A DNA stretch of 64,000 nt from Brevibacillus dissolubilis (GTDB lineage: Bacteria; Bacillota; Bacilli; Brevibacillales; Brevibacillaceae): assembly GCF_006170445.1 (NCBI RefSeq), contig NZ_VCNA01000008.1, positions 237,326 through 301,325 of the forward strand, in the 5' to 3' direction. Within the stretch, counting starts at the first letter, position 1; every line of letters starts with the position of its first letter. Under the pieces are notes generated by a model. It made no database searches. It saw nothing but the letters and a program-made list of their open reading frames with translations, and was not told where the DNA came from. A program made the position numbers and the translations under genes. This document shows, piece after piece, positions 51,153-59,855 of the stretch.

Positions 51153-52340
51153 CTAGTTTTCTAAAAAGCTCAAAGCGCTTCTGCCCAATACCTCAGCACT
51201 GATCAGCATCGCCTTTTCGTCGATATCAAACATCGGGTGATGGTGCGGGTATTCTGCCCCTTTGTCTGGGTTACCTGCCCCGACGAACACATAAGCACCC
51301 GGAACCTTTTGCAGATAATAGGAGAAATCCTCTCCGCCCATAGTCGGCTTCATTTTGAGTACATTCTCTTCACCGACGACTTGCAGAGCTGCCTGACGGA
51401 CGATCTCTGCTTCCGCTTCGGTGTTATCTACAGCCGGGTAGCCGCGGTCATACTCAAGCACCGCGCTGCCGCCCATCATGGCTGCGGTCGCTTCCACGAT
51501 TTCACGCAGGCGCCGCTCTCCGAGATCACGGATCTCAGGCAGGAACGAACGCAGAGTCCCGGTCATCTTGCAAGTGCTTGCGATGACGTTAAAATTATCC
51601 CCCGCATGGAATGTTCCGACGGTTACGACCACACTCTCCAACGGGTCTACGTTGCGGCTTGCGATGGTCTGGATATTGTTGACGATCTGTGCACCGATCA
51701 CGATAGAGTCCACCGTTTCCTGCGGCACTGCACCATGACCGCCTTTTCCCTTGATCTCAATAGTGAAGTCATCCGTGTTCGCCATGATCGGCCCCGCTGC
51801 GATCTCCACTTTGCCCGCAGGCAGACTTGACCACAGATGCGCACCGAATATGGCGTCTACACCATCTAGCGCACTGTCTTCTACCATCGCGATGGCACCA
51901 CCTGGATTTTCTTCCTCCGCGTGTTGGAAAACGAAAACAATCGTCCCCTTGATCTCCTCGCGGTGGTGAGCCAGAATTTTTGCCAGCCCAAGCAAGCCGG
52001 ATGTGTGGGCATCATGGCCGCATGCATGCATCACGCCAGGTACTTTTGATTTGTATGGCACTTCTTTGAGATCTTGAATCGGCAGTGCATCGAAATCAGC
52101 CCGCAGCGCTACCGTCTTCCCCGGCTGTCCACCCTTCAGCGTACCTACCACACCGCGTCCGCCTACTTTTTCCCGTACATCATCAAAGCCGAATTGACGC
52201 AATAGTTCTGCAACCATCGCCGGAGTCTTCTCCTCATGGAAGGACAATTCCGGATATTGGTGAAAATGGCGGCGCCATTCTACGATCTGTTGTTCCTGTT
52301 CCTGCAAAAGTGCTCCCAATCGTGCAGCCAATGTGCTCAT
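51153..52340 (-). CDS. M20-family amidohydrolase (aminoacylase/hippurate-hydrolase type)
   Basis: This protein is about 395 residues from the ATG at 52340, favoured over one three codons earlier by ribosome-site spacing. Metal-site motifs include MHACGHDAHTSGLLG, FQHAEEENPGGA and GGEDFSYYL near the C-terminus. It should remove acyl groups from amino acids or cleave amides using a di-metal centre. It forms a two-gene unit with the downstream hydrolase. Confidence 0.9.
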   Translation of the reverse strand: MSTLAARLGALLQEQEQQIVEWRRHFHQYPELSFHEEKTPAMVAELLRQFGFDDVREKVGGRGVVGTLKGGQPGKTVALRADFDALPIQDLKEVPYKSKVPGVMHACGHDAHTSGLLGLAKILAHHREEIKGTIVFVFQHAEEENPGGAIAMVEDSALDGVDAIFGAHLWSSLPAGKVEIAAGPIMANTDDFTIEIKGKGGHGAVPQETVDSIVIGAQIVNNIQTIASRNVDPLESVVVTVGTFHAGDNFNVIASTCKMTGTLRSFLPEIRDLGERRLREIVEATAAMMGGSAVLEYDRGYPAVDNTEAEAEIVRQAALQVVGEENVLKMKPTMGGEDFSYYLQKVPGAYVFVGAGNPDKGAEYPHHHPMFDIDEKAMLISAEVLGRSALSFLEN

Positions 52341-52412
52341 CTTACACATATCCCCTCTCTCGATCTAACTCTTACTTATGTACCATCATAACAAAAGACA
52401 GAAACCCTGCGC

Positions 52413-52457
52413 AAAAAAAAGTCACCAGAAAGCCCATTGAAGAGCCTTCGGTAACTT
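52413..52457 (-). terminator. Terminator of the cold-shock gene
   Basis: AGTTACC and GGTGACT form the stem around a partly paired loop, with eight T following on the minus strand. Confidence 0.75.
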
Positions 52458-52485
52458 TTCGCATCAGAGATTTCTTCTTTATATG

Positions 52486-52686
52486 CTAAGCGCGTTTGAC
52501 CACATTTGCTGCTTGTGGCCCGCGTTGTCCGTCGACGATCTCGAAGTTGACCAACTCACCTTGTTCGAGATTGCGGTAACCGTTTCCAGAAATACCGGTA
52601 TAGTGTACGAATACATCCGGACCATCTTCCCGTTCGATAAAGCCATATCCTTTGTCTTTATTAAACCATTTAACTTTTCCTTGCAT
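52486..52686 (-). CDS. Cold-shock protein (CspA/CspD type)
   Basis: This 66-residue single cold-shock domain carries both RNA-binding motifs: KGYGFIE (RNP1) and VFVHYTGI (RNP2, where most family members have VFVHFSAI). It acts as an RNA chaperone. AAGGAGG lies 7 nt before the ATG. It is divergent from the structured element at 52.77-52.99 kb. Confidence 0.95.
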   Translation of the reverse strand: MQGKVKWFNKDKGYGFIEREDGPDVFVHYTGISGNGYRNLEQGELVNFEIVDGQRGPQAANVVKRA

Positions 52687-52768
52687 AATAATGCCTCCCT
52701 TGATGAATAAAGCAAGCTGAATTGCTTTTGTTTATCCTATGCGGATGTCTGTATGGCGGGAAGTATTT

Positions 52769-52991
52769 GTCGAAAAGTTATAAGGAGGGGGATTGACTGT
52801 CCGCTTCGTAAAAAGGCGTGGCTATGTTCGGGGCAAAAACATCTGGGCAGCTCAGGAAGTGAGACTGTTTGCCCCTAGGTGGATTCGAAGAAGCCACGTA
52901 CGCCACGCCTTTTTACGAAGCTGGGAGCGGGGTTCAAAGAGGTCTGCTGCGGGTCACCCTGCCCCTCTCCCAATCCAGCGCTGGTGGTGGA
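52769..52991 (+). repeat. Large structured intergenic element, copy E2
   Basis: The core stem is a perfect 19-bp pair (52804-52822 with 52902-52920, CTTCGTAAAAAGG...). Inside is a GGGGCAAA/TTTGCCCC stem (52830-52837 with 52868-52875). Blocks shared with E1 are ACTGTCCGCT before the stem, TATGTTCGGGG, TTCGAAGAAGC, GGGGTTCAAAGAGGT and a CCAGCGCTGGTGG end. The 3' GC-rich strand that would form E1's outer stem has no visible 5' partner here, so this copy may be 5'-truncated. No credible protein gene lies in it. It occupies most of the cold-shock/dynamin gap. Confidence 0.65.
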
Positions 52992-53019
52992 CGGAATAGG
53001 AAAAGAATAAAGACAAAAC

Positions 53020-53070
53020 AAAAAAGCGGTAATACCCCAAGGACACAAAATCCTTCGAAGCATCACCGCT
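53020..53070 (-). terminator. Terminator of the dynamin-like operon
   Basis: On the minus strand AGCGGTGATGC..AAGGA pairs with TCCTT..GTATTACCGCT, followed by TTTTTTG. Confidence 0.8.
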
Positions 53071-53117
53071 ATTTCTCAATTCACATACAATCCTACTAAA
53101 CTCTTTTCTCTTCCACT

Positions 53118-55088
53118 CTACTGAACCAGCCCAGCAAGCTCTCCCTGCTTTTTCACCAGTTCATCAATGTCCACATTCATATCCAATGCCGCATACACCC
53201 CAGTGAAGTACTCCTCCACCTGCTCCACTACACGGCTACGCTCCTGCTCTACCACGTTGTTGAATTCAGCGGTAAAACGGTCACTCAAGAGTTCCCCACC
53301 GCGTGCGAGGAATTGGGTGACAGGCTCTTGGAGCAGCTTCTCCAGCTCGGTACGCATCTTCGTTTTGCCGTCTTGTTCGAAGAAATCTTTTGTATTCTTA
53401 AACAAGCCCAGAGCAGACTGGAACGGACCGCTGACGCTGACATGCAGTTCCTCGGAGAAGTCCGGCGTCTCGACGGAATGGGCGGTGTATGCCGCGAGTG
53501 TCAGACCTTTGGCATGCGGAGTCAGTTCCTTTTGCCAAGCGCTGATGATGTTGACCGTCTGCTTGTTGAGGAACTTCTCCAGACGAAGCGAGGTGGCACG
53601 CAGCTCTTGAGCGAGGTCGTAGCCGATGGAGCGGAACAGCTCTTGCAAGGAGCTTTGCAGGGCCTGCTTCATGCTGCGTCCGTCCTCTTTGAGTACAGAC
53701 GGGTTGAATGCGTAGTTGAACAGTTCGTTAAAGCGGAAGAAGAGACGCTGTTTGATGTAGTAAATCAGCTCATCCTGCTCTTTCGCCAGGTCACGGGCTT
53801 CCGCTGTGACGGACAGGTTATGAATGCTGGCGAGTGCGGCTTGGCGGGCGGCGTCTGCGGCTTGGCGGCGCTCTTGACGGACGCTTTCGCCTTGTTGGGC
53901 CATCTCGATATACTCAGCGAGGATTCCATGGGCGCGGCGGATTTCGCTGTCTGCCGCAGTCACAGCCATGCCTGTCAGTTCATCCAAGGTGAACTTGAGG
54001 AAGTCCTGCTCGAACGCCTGCAGACCAGACAACTCCAGACCAGTCTCCCAAGCAGGCAACGGATCTGCTTCCCCTGCGTTGGTACGCTGACGGTATACTT
54101 TTTCAGCGGAAGCGCTCAGCTTGCCTTTCTCCAGCATGCGGGAAAGCAGCGCGGTCTGGCTGGATACCGGGTAGATGCGCGGATTGCGAATCCCACAGGT
54201 CAGCAGGTTTTTCTCGATGTGAGTCACCACGCCGTCCAGCTCCTCTTGGGAATGCGCGAGGTCAGCGGCATTGACGAGGAAGAACATTTTATCCAGCTCG
54301 AAGGTATCCTTCACACGGCCCATCTGGAGCAGGAACTCCCGGTCCGCTTGGGAAAACGCGTGGTTATAATAAGTCACGAACAGGATCACGTCCGCATTTT
54401 TCAGGTAGTCGAAAGCAACACCTGTATGACGTGCGTTAATCGAGTCAGCACCCGGCGTATCTACCAGTACGATGCCTTGATCGGTCAGCGGGCAAGAATA
54501 GAACAGTTCGATATATTCGGTAAAGCAAGCTTTTTCCTCTTTTGCAACAAAAGCTTTAAAAGCTGCCGTATCGACGAGCAGCTCACCGCTCAGGTGCTGG
54601 TCCATATCCGGATAACCTTTTACCACCGCTTTGAGGAAGGTATAGTGCGGCTTGGCATTTGGTGCGATCTGGGTCACGTCGATGTTGTTGACAGCTTGCA
54701 GACCACTTGCCAGATCACTCGCCTCGATGCCAAATACAGCAAGGGAGCGTAGCACGTCTGCCTCAATCGCCTCACGTTTTTTGAGAACCACGCGGACGGT
54801 GCCGTGCGGGTACTGCTCGGTAGGAGGCATGATTTTGTTGATAGCTGCCGTCGTCGGGTTCGGAGAGACAGGCAGGACGAGATCCCCCATCAAGGCGTTT
54901 GCAAAGGAGGATTTCCCCGCACTGAACGCCCCGAACAGCGCTACGGTAAAACGGTTTTCCTCCAGACGCTTGGCACGCTCCTGCATCGCCTTGGCTTGGG
55001 CCTGCATCCCTGCCACCGGTTGGATTTGTTCGTAAGCCTGACGCAGACGGGTGGCGGCGTCAAGCAGTTTGGTCTTCAGTTGATTCAT
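53118..55088 (-). CDS. Dynamin-like GTPase, second of a tandem pair
   Basis: This 656-residue protein has P-loop GAFSAGKSSFANAL (near 54), the switch/G3 motif VLVDTPGADS (near 218) and G4-like LVNAAD. Long helical stalk regions and a hydrophobic patch (QEGELAGLVQ end not hydrophobic; membrane contact site unclear) follow. In Bacillus subtilis two such units are fused in DynA, a membrane-remodelling protein; here they are neighbouring genes. It starts 3 nt after the upstream dynamin stop (GGAGAG site). Confidence 0.88.
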   Translation of the reverse strand: MNQLKTKLLDAATRLRQAYEQIQPVAGMQAQAKAMQERAKRLEENRFTVALFGAFSAGKSSFANALMGDLVLPVSPNPTTAAINKIMPPTEQYPHGTVRVVLKKREAIEADVLRSLAVFGIEASDLASGLQAVNNIDVTQIAPNAKPHYTFLKAVVKGYPDMDQHLSGELLVDTAAFKAFVAKEEKACFTEYIELFYSCPLTDQGIVLVDTPGADSINARHTGVAFDYLKNADVILFVTYYNHAFSQADREFLLQMGRVKDTFELDKMFFLVNAADLAHSQEELDGVVTHIEKNLLTCGIRNPRIYPVSSQTALLSRMLEKGKLSASAEKVYRQRTNAGEADPLPAWETGLELSGLQAFEQDFLKFTLDELTGMAVTAADSEIRRAHGILAEYIEMAQQGESVRQERRQAADAARQAALASIHNLSVTAEARDLAKEQDELIYYIKQRLFFRFNELFNYAFNPSVLKEDGRSMKQALQSSLQELFRSIGYDLAQELRATSLRLEKFLNKQTVNIISAWQKELTPHAKGLTLAAYTAHSVETPDFSEELHVSVSGPFQSALGLFKNTKDFFEQDGKTKMRTELEKLLQEPVTQFLARGGELLSDRFTAEFNNVVEQERSRVVEQVEEYFTGVYAALDMNVDIDELVKKQGELAGLVQ

Positions 55089-55091
55089 GGC

Positions 55092-56732
55092 TTACTCTCC
55101 CTCTGTCAAAATCGCACGTAATTGATCTCCTGCTGCCTTCTCCTGCTCACCCAGCTTGGCCAAAGCCTCATGGATGTCAGCCAGCTCACGAAGCTTCGCA
55201 AGCTGTGGACGCAGCGCGGATGCTTCTTTTTCCATCTGTTCCTTGATGCGCTTGGTCAGCTTCTCGATAAAAGCAAAACCTTCGCGGCGGTACACCAGCT
55301 TGATGCCATTGGAGATATCTTTGGCGTAGTTGAGCACGTATTCGGATGTACCTGCCCCCTCTTTTACCTGGTCAGCGAGGAAGTCAGCGGTCACATCCAG
55401 CTTGTAGCCATGTACCTCGGCATGGAGCGATTCGTCACGCACGCCGTATTTTTCCGGCATCTTGCTGAGCAATTCTTTGAAATGCCAGTCCAGATGCGCA
55501 GACACCTTGTCTTGGAAATCGTCCAGCAGGGCTTGCAGTCGGGCTTGACGCTCTTCCTCTGTCTTTTTGCTGCTGCCGAACAGGAAACCTACCTTGAAGC
55601 CCGGCTTGCGGGTCTCCAGATATTTGGCCGCCGCTTCATTGGTGCTGAAGTAGGTCAGACGGGCGTTATCTAGGAGCGAGGTCAGTTCCTTTTCCATCTC
55701 AGCCTGTGCACCAGATACGCGTCCCTCCAGCTTGGAGAGCTCGCCCTCCAGCTTCGCCAGCTCAGTACGGATTTGTGCCTCATCGTTGGCATCCATCTCT
55801 TCCTCTGTGCTGACCAGCTTGGCCTCCAGCTCATTGCGCTTCTCACCGTTTTCACGGGCAAGGTAACGCTGGTGCTCGTCGATGAGCGCTTCTGCTGAGT
55901 AGTACACGCTGTCAGCCAGCAGCTGTTCACGGTTGCCGAACAGCTCGATCAGCTTGGCACGGAATTCCTCATATTGATTCTCCAGGTGATCCGGTTCAGC
56001 CAGCGAGGTGTAGAAAATTCCGTCCGGCTTGATGTTCCACGTCGCGAACGCTTCCTCCACGCTCTCTTTATAGCTGTCAAAATCAAGTTCAAAATCTACA
56101 TGCTTATCGATCATATTGATCACGAGATAAACCGGCTTGTTGCGGTCTTTGAGCGTTTTCGTGAAGTTGAAATTTTCTTCCGCCTGTACGTGATTGTAGT
56201 CCATCATATAAATCACCACGTCAGCCAAGTGAAGTGCAGACTCGGTCGCCACTTTATGGGCGGCATCGGTTGAGTCGATCCCCGGCGTGTCGAGGAGGCT
56301 GGACTTTTCGTCGAGGAACAGACCTGGGTAGCAGATCTCCACCCACTCCACAGTGTCCCCGTCAATCGCGTATTTTTTCAACGCTTCCATCTCCGTGTCC
56401 GGGTCAAACGTCAGGACACCGCTGTTGCGCGTATAGACACGGGCCGCTGCCTCGCCGCCACGGATTTTGACCACGTTGGCACTGGTCGGAATCGGGTTGG
56501 ACGGCAACAGCTCTTTGCCCAGCAAGGTATTGATCATCGTCGACTTCCCGGCAGAAAAGTGACCGCAGAACGCGATACTCATCTCTGTGTTACGGGTCTT
56601 GTCGATCAGCTGTTGCAGCTTAACCGCATGTGTATTATCGTTCGCGCGCTTCATCGCTTCGGCCATCCGTTCCATACGGGAAGCCAGATCCGAAAGCAAT
56701 ACAGGGCGCTCCATCATTTGTACCTGATTCAT
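55092..56732 (-). CDS. Dynamin-like GTPase, first of a tandem pair
   Basis: This 546-residue protein has P-loop GHFSAGKSTMINTLLG (near 57), G3 SLLDTPGIDST (near 148), G4-like LVINMIDKH and a long helical region with strong heptads (about 290-345) for the stalk. It should hydrolyse GTP to reshape or tether membranes, probably together with the following gene product as a hetero-oligomer equivalent to DynA's two halves. GGAG precedes the ATG. Confidence 0.9.
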   Translation of the reverse strand: MNQVQMMERPVLLSDLASRMERMAEAMKRANDNTHAVKLQQLIDKTRNTEMSIAFCGHFSAGKSTMINTLLGKELLPSNPIPTSANVVKIRGGEAAARVYTRNSGVLTFDPDTEMEALKKYAIDGDTVEWVEICYPGLFLDEKSSLLDTPGIDSTDAAHKVATESALHLADVVIYMMDYNHVQAEENFNFTKTLKDRNKPVYLVINMIDKHVDFELDFDSYKESVEEAFATWNIKPDGIFYTSLAEPDHLENQYEEFRAKLIELFGNREQLLADSVYYSAEALIDEHQRYLARENGEKRNELEAKLVSTEEEMDANDEAQIRTELAKLEGELSKLEGRVSGAQAEMEKELTSLLDNARLTYFSTNEAAAKYLETRKPGFKVGFLFGSSKKTEEERQARLQALLDDFQDKVSAHLDWHFKELLSKMPEKYGVRDESLHAEVHGYKLDVTADFLADQVKEGAGTSEYVLNYAKDISNGIKLVYRREGFAFIEKLTKRIKEQMEKEASALRPQLAKLRELADIHEALAKLGEQEKAAGDQLRAILTEGE

Positions 56733-56861
56733 TTGTATATCAACTCCATTTTTGGAAATGGTCTATTCGTGCTATTCTACCATGTCCGAATGTAACATAA
56801 TCGACATATGTTTTTCAATGAAAATAAGCGGAAATGTAGGGAAAAGGGTGCTAATGGTAAA

Positions 56862-56890
56862 CAAAAAGCCCTTTCCGATGGGAGAGGGTT
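56862..56890 (-). terminator. Terminator of the NTPase-nuclease unit
   Basis: CCCTCTCC and GGAAAGGG form a stem with one mismatch, and CTTTTTG follows on the minus strand. Confidence 0.65.
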
Positions 56891-56903
56891 TGTCTGTGTG
56901 GGG

Positions 56904-57809
56904 TTAGAGAGAGATGGGTTGTAAAATGATGGGTTCGATGTCTTTGTCAGAATGATCTTTTTTCATCTCCCTGCGAAAAGCTGTTTGGAAAGCGTCAGGG
57001 TTGGTGATGATCTTTGCCTTGTCATATATAAAAAGGAACAAATGAGAACCTGCAGGATAGTGGAAGCAATCGGAACCCAGTTCTTCCGTTAGCTTTCTTT
57101 CGGACATGTTATCTCTTGTGCATTTTACTTCGATGATAATGTTATACTCGTCTATTGAGATGTCGAATCTGACGGACTTGTACTTCGCGTCATCGGCTAC
57201 TTCAACTCTAGCCAGCGGAAAGATGGGCTTGATCAGACCGTATAAGATCCGCTGTACATCGTATTCGTTGCCTATCTGGATTTGATTGAGGTCTTTTTGT
57301 TTTAGGGTACCTCTGCCGTGGATGGGGGCATGATACATCACTTCGATGTGTTTGTAGAAGTTCTTAAGGATTCTTTTTATGATTTCGACAGCTGTTTCAC
57401 GAGTGATGTAATCTGTAGATGCCTCGCCTTCTGAAATATCTAACGGATCATATAGACCTTTACGAATGTCCTTAGTTAAACCCCATAAAAAATTCATCGT
57501 ATCAGTTACATGTATCATTATCTCTGTTTCTATTTTCACATTTTCATCAAATATATTATACCGCTTTAGTTGTATTCGAGAATCTTCCGATAGCATTACG
57601 AACTGTTGTGCTACGGAATTGTCATTAAAGCATCTTTCAAGGATTCTACTTGTTGTTAACCTCCAACGCTTAAATTCACCCTCTAGTTCGGCAAGATCTT
57701 TATTATCAAAAAGTTTGTTTTCAATAATATCCACTTTCAAAACCTTGATCTGCTCATTAATCAAACCAATAACAGTGTCTTTATCCCCTCTAATTTCAGT
57801 CACAGACAT
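56904..57809 (-). CDS. DpnII/MboI-like PD-(D/E)XK nuclease, putative defence effector
   Basis: This protein is about 301 residues from the ATG at 57809 (GAGGGGATT upstream). The first 195 residues are helical with no recognised motif. The C-terminus has a PD-(D/E)XK core: Asp216 (VRFDISIDEYN) and Glu227-x-Lys229 (IIIEVKCTRD), followed by LTEELGSDCFHY and LFLFIYDKAK, the order seen in DpnII/MboI-type restriction-like domains. It lies 27 bp after an NTPase gene. The nuclease fold is read with fair confidence; an anti-phage role is inferred. Confidence 0.72.
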   Translation of the reverse strand: MSVTEIRGDKDTVIGLINEQIKVLKVDIIENKLFDNKDLAELEGEFKRWRLTTSRILERCFNDNSVAQQFVMLSEDSRIQLKRYNIFDENVKIETEIMIHVTDTMNFLWGLTKDIRKGLYDPLDISEGEASTDYITRETAVEIIKRILKNFYKHIEVMYHAPIHGRGTLKQKDLNQIQIGNEYDVQRILYGLIKPIFPLARVEVADDAKYKSVRFDISIDEYNIIIEVKCTRDNMSERKLTEELGSDCFHYPAGSHLFLFIYDKAKIITNPDAFQTAFRREMKKDHSDKDIEPIILQPISL

Positions 57810-57836
57810 GTTCAATCCCCTCACATCTCTTCTCTT

Positions 57837-59054
57837 TTAAACCGCCACTCCCCATCTCAAATAAAACAGAAAAATCGGGTCTAATATATAAATCTGCTCA
57901 TCCTTCCACTCAAATACCTGATAGAACACATCGCTGTCACTAATAATCCCTTGAACCTGTTCGATCGCATCCTTTATTTTCTTCCGATCCGGCTTGTCCG
58001 TCTTTTCCTCAAACAGCAGGTCGATTCTTTTTTTGAGTTCATCTATCGTAATACTGATAATTGGCGGATCTAGAGCAATCGCCCTCATGATCAGATGATA
58101 GATATCTGCCTGATTCCCACTGGGTAACTCGTATGTTTTCCGCTTTTGGCCTCTGGTAGGCGGTCCTGCTGTTAACTTTTTCACCACATCATCATATGGA
58201 AAATTGATACTGGTGACCCTGTAAGCAAGCTCTAGTTGGGCTTTATCAGTGATTTCATGCGGTTGCTCGTCCTTGTCCTTGTCTACATGAAGCAAAAGCG
58301 CCAAATTCAAGCAAATGGATTGCATGAGCTGCGGAGATAGGATGCTTTCTCTTGCTAGCTGATTCGCCATCTCATCCGTAATCTCAACAGCAAGCGCCTT
58401 GAACCCAGTAGTGGCAATCTCTTTTAACGCCGCTTCTTGCCAAGGCTCAATATTTATCAGACTTAGCCGCCCGCTCAGGTCTGGATTCTTACGGATCGCA
58501 TCATCTGCTCTGTGTGGCAAGGAAATTACGATCGCCTTAAATTCTTTACGAATCGCATCTTTTAATTGATACGCCATATCGAACTGCATCTCTTCTGGTG
58601 CCGTATGAAAGTCGTCAAGCACCAAGACCAGATCATGCTCTTTAAAAAAATCAATGACTCTGTCTTTTCCCGTCTGATATTTTTCTGTAATGGAGGATGA
58701 TTTGGACTCCGTTACTCCTGCCATGCCTTTTCCTTGCATCGAGTTCGTCTCGGTTTGCTCGCCTACAAGAGACAAGCCCACTTTATTTGCTATCGTGAGC
58801 CAGAAATTCGTGGAGTTTTTAAAATCGTTTCCAGTCAACGATATCATTTTATCTAAACCGATCACCTTCTCACATAAAACCGTTTTCCCAGTTTTTGATG
58901 GTCCAATAATCGAAGTTAAGAAACCAACTGTCTGAAGGGCCTGTTCTAAACGAAACTCATATGTAACAGGAAAATCGGCCGACATCCGGGAGACGTATGT
59001 ATGCTGTGGAAAAGCACCTGGTTTAAAAACTTCATTTGAACGCAATTTTCTCAT
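57837..59054 (-). CDS. P-loop NTPase partner of the nuclease
   Basis: This 405-residue protein has Walker A GPSKTGKT (51-58), a Walker B strand LVLVLDDFH (Asp147-Asp148) and an arginine-bearing sensor region near DLSGRLSLINIEPW. The C-terminal half looks like a winged-helix region (TIDELKKRIDLLFEEK) ending in ILDPIFLFYLRWG, a layout found in AAA/STAND-like ATPases that gate effectors. AAGGAGG precedes the ATG. It is cotranscribed with the downstream nuclease. Confidence 0.75.
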   Translation of the reverse strand: MRKLRSNEVFKPGAFPQHTYVSRMSADFPVTYEFRLEQALQTVGFLTSIIGPSKTGKTVLCEKVIGLDKMISLTGNDFKNSTNFWLTIANKVGLSLVGEQTETNSMQGKGMAGVTESKSSSITEKYQTGKDRVIDFFKEHDLVLVLDDFHTAPEEMQFDMAYQLKDAIRKEFKAIVISLPHRADDAIRKNPDLSGRLSLINIEPWQEAALKEIATTGFKALAVEITDEMANQLARESILSPQLMQSICLNLALLLHVDKDKDEQPHEITDKAQLELAYRVTSINFPYDDVVKKLTAGPPTRGQKRKTYELPSGNQADIYHLIMRAIALDPPIISITIDELKKRIDLLFEEKTDKPDRKKIKDAIEQVQGIISDSDVFYQVFEWKDEQIYILDPIFLFYLRWGVAV

Positions 59055-59069
59055 AGTTGTCCCTCCTTA

Positions 59070-59096
59070 TGATTGTAGTATAGACCTACTATAGCA
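59070..59096 (-). promoter_or_regulatory. Palindromic promoter-proximal site before the NTPase-nuclease genes
   Basis: Minus strand CTATAGTAGGTCTATACTAC contains TAGTA/TACTA half-sites about 16-45 bp upstream of the ATG. It may be a -10 region (TATACT), an operator, or both. Confidence 0.35.
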
Positions 59097-59189
59097 TATT
59101 AATCATGCCTAAAGAGGGCTTTTACCCCCTATTTACACCTTTTTAAGTAAGAAGGTCACTTAGTTCCCCCTTAACTGCTTTTACTCAAA

Positions 59190-59232
59190 GAAAAAAGCCC
59201 TTTCCTTATCCCAATTGGTCAAAGAAAGGGCC
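59190..59232 (-). terminator. Terminator of the DJ-1/PfpI gene
   Basis: GCCCTTTC and GAAAGGGC form a perfect stem, and TTTTTT follows in the minus-strand transcript. Confidence 0.85.
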
Positions 59233-59251
59233 TCTGTCTATCTTCCTTACT

Positions 59252-59785
59252 TTATACGTCATGCTCCCCAGCCAGCACATCCGCAAACGCCTTCGCATAC
59301 GCCGGCAGATCAGGCGGACGGCGTGATCCGATAATATGTCCGTCGACGACAACCTCTTCGTCCACCCAGACACATCCGGCATTCTCCATATCATCCTTAA
59401 TCCCCGGCGTCGAAGTCGTCTTCACTCCGCTCAGGATCTTCGCCGAGATCAGCACCCAGCCGGCATGGCAGATGTGCCCGATCGGCTTTTTCGCCTGATC
59501 CATCACTTGGACAAAACGGAGCACCTCCGCATAACGGCGCAGCTTGTCAGGAGCCCAGCCGCCCGGTACCAGCACACCGTCGTAGTCTGCGGCATTCACG
59601 TCACTCATCGCTTTATCGGCTACGCATGGGACACCGTATTTGCCCATATATGTCTCGTTGGCTTTAGGGCCGACGAGGTCAACGGTACAGCCTTCTTCGC
59701 GCAGGCGCAGCACCGGATACCACAGTTCCAGATCTTCGAATTCATGCTCAACAAAACAAACAATCTTTTTTCCTTGTAAACGCAC
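59252..59785 (-). CDS. DJ-1/PfpI family protein
   Basis: This protein is about 177 residues from the GTG at 59785, chosen for GGAGGAG upstream; the open frame runs further back without a site. The class-I glutamine-amidotransferase-like fold has the nucleophile elbow GHICHAGWVL (Cys) and the preceding strand motif GVLVPGGWAPDKLR. Related proteins are general stress proteins (YraA/YfkM-like), with deglycase or protease activity disputed. It is a single-gene unit. Confidence 0.85.
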   Translation of the reverse strand: MRLQGKKIVCFVEHEFEDLELWYPVLRLREEGCTVDLVGPKANETYMGKYGVPCVADKAMSDVNAADYDGVLVPGGWAPDKLRRYAEVLRFVQVMDQAKKPIGHICHAGWVLISAKILSGVKTTSTPGIKDDMENAGCVWVDEEVVVDGHIIGSRRPPDLPAYAKAFADVLAGEHDV

Positions 59786-59855
59786 AAGTCTCTCCTCCTT
59801 TTGCAGCATCCTCCTTATTGTAACAGGTCTTTTCTGCAATTCTACACTTTTACCC

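Noticed and set aside
53313..54752. 479-codon plus-strand open frame
   Set aside because: Antisense to a dynamin-like gene with intact GTPase motifs; no start signal and no recognisable protein features.
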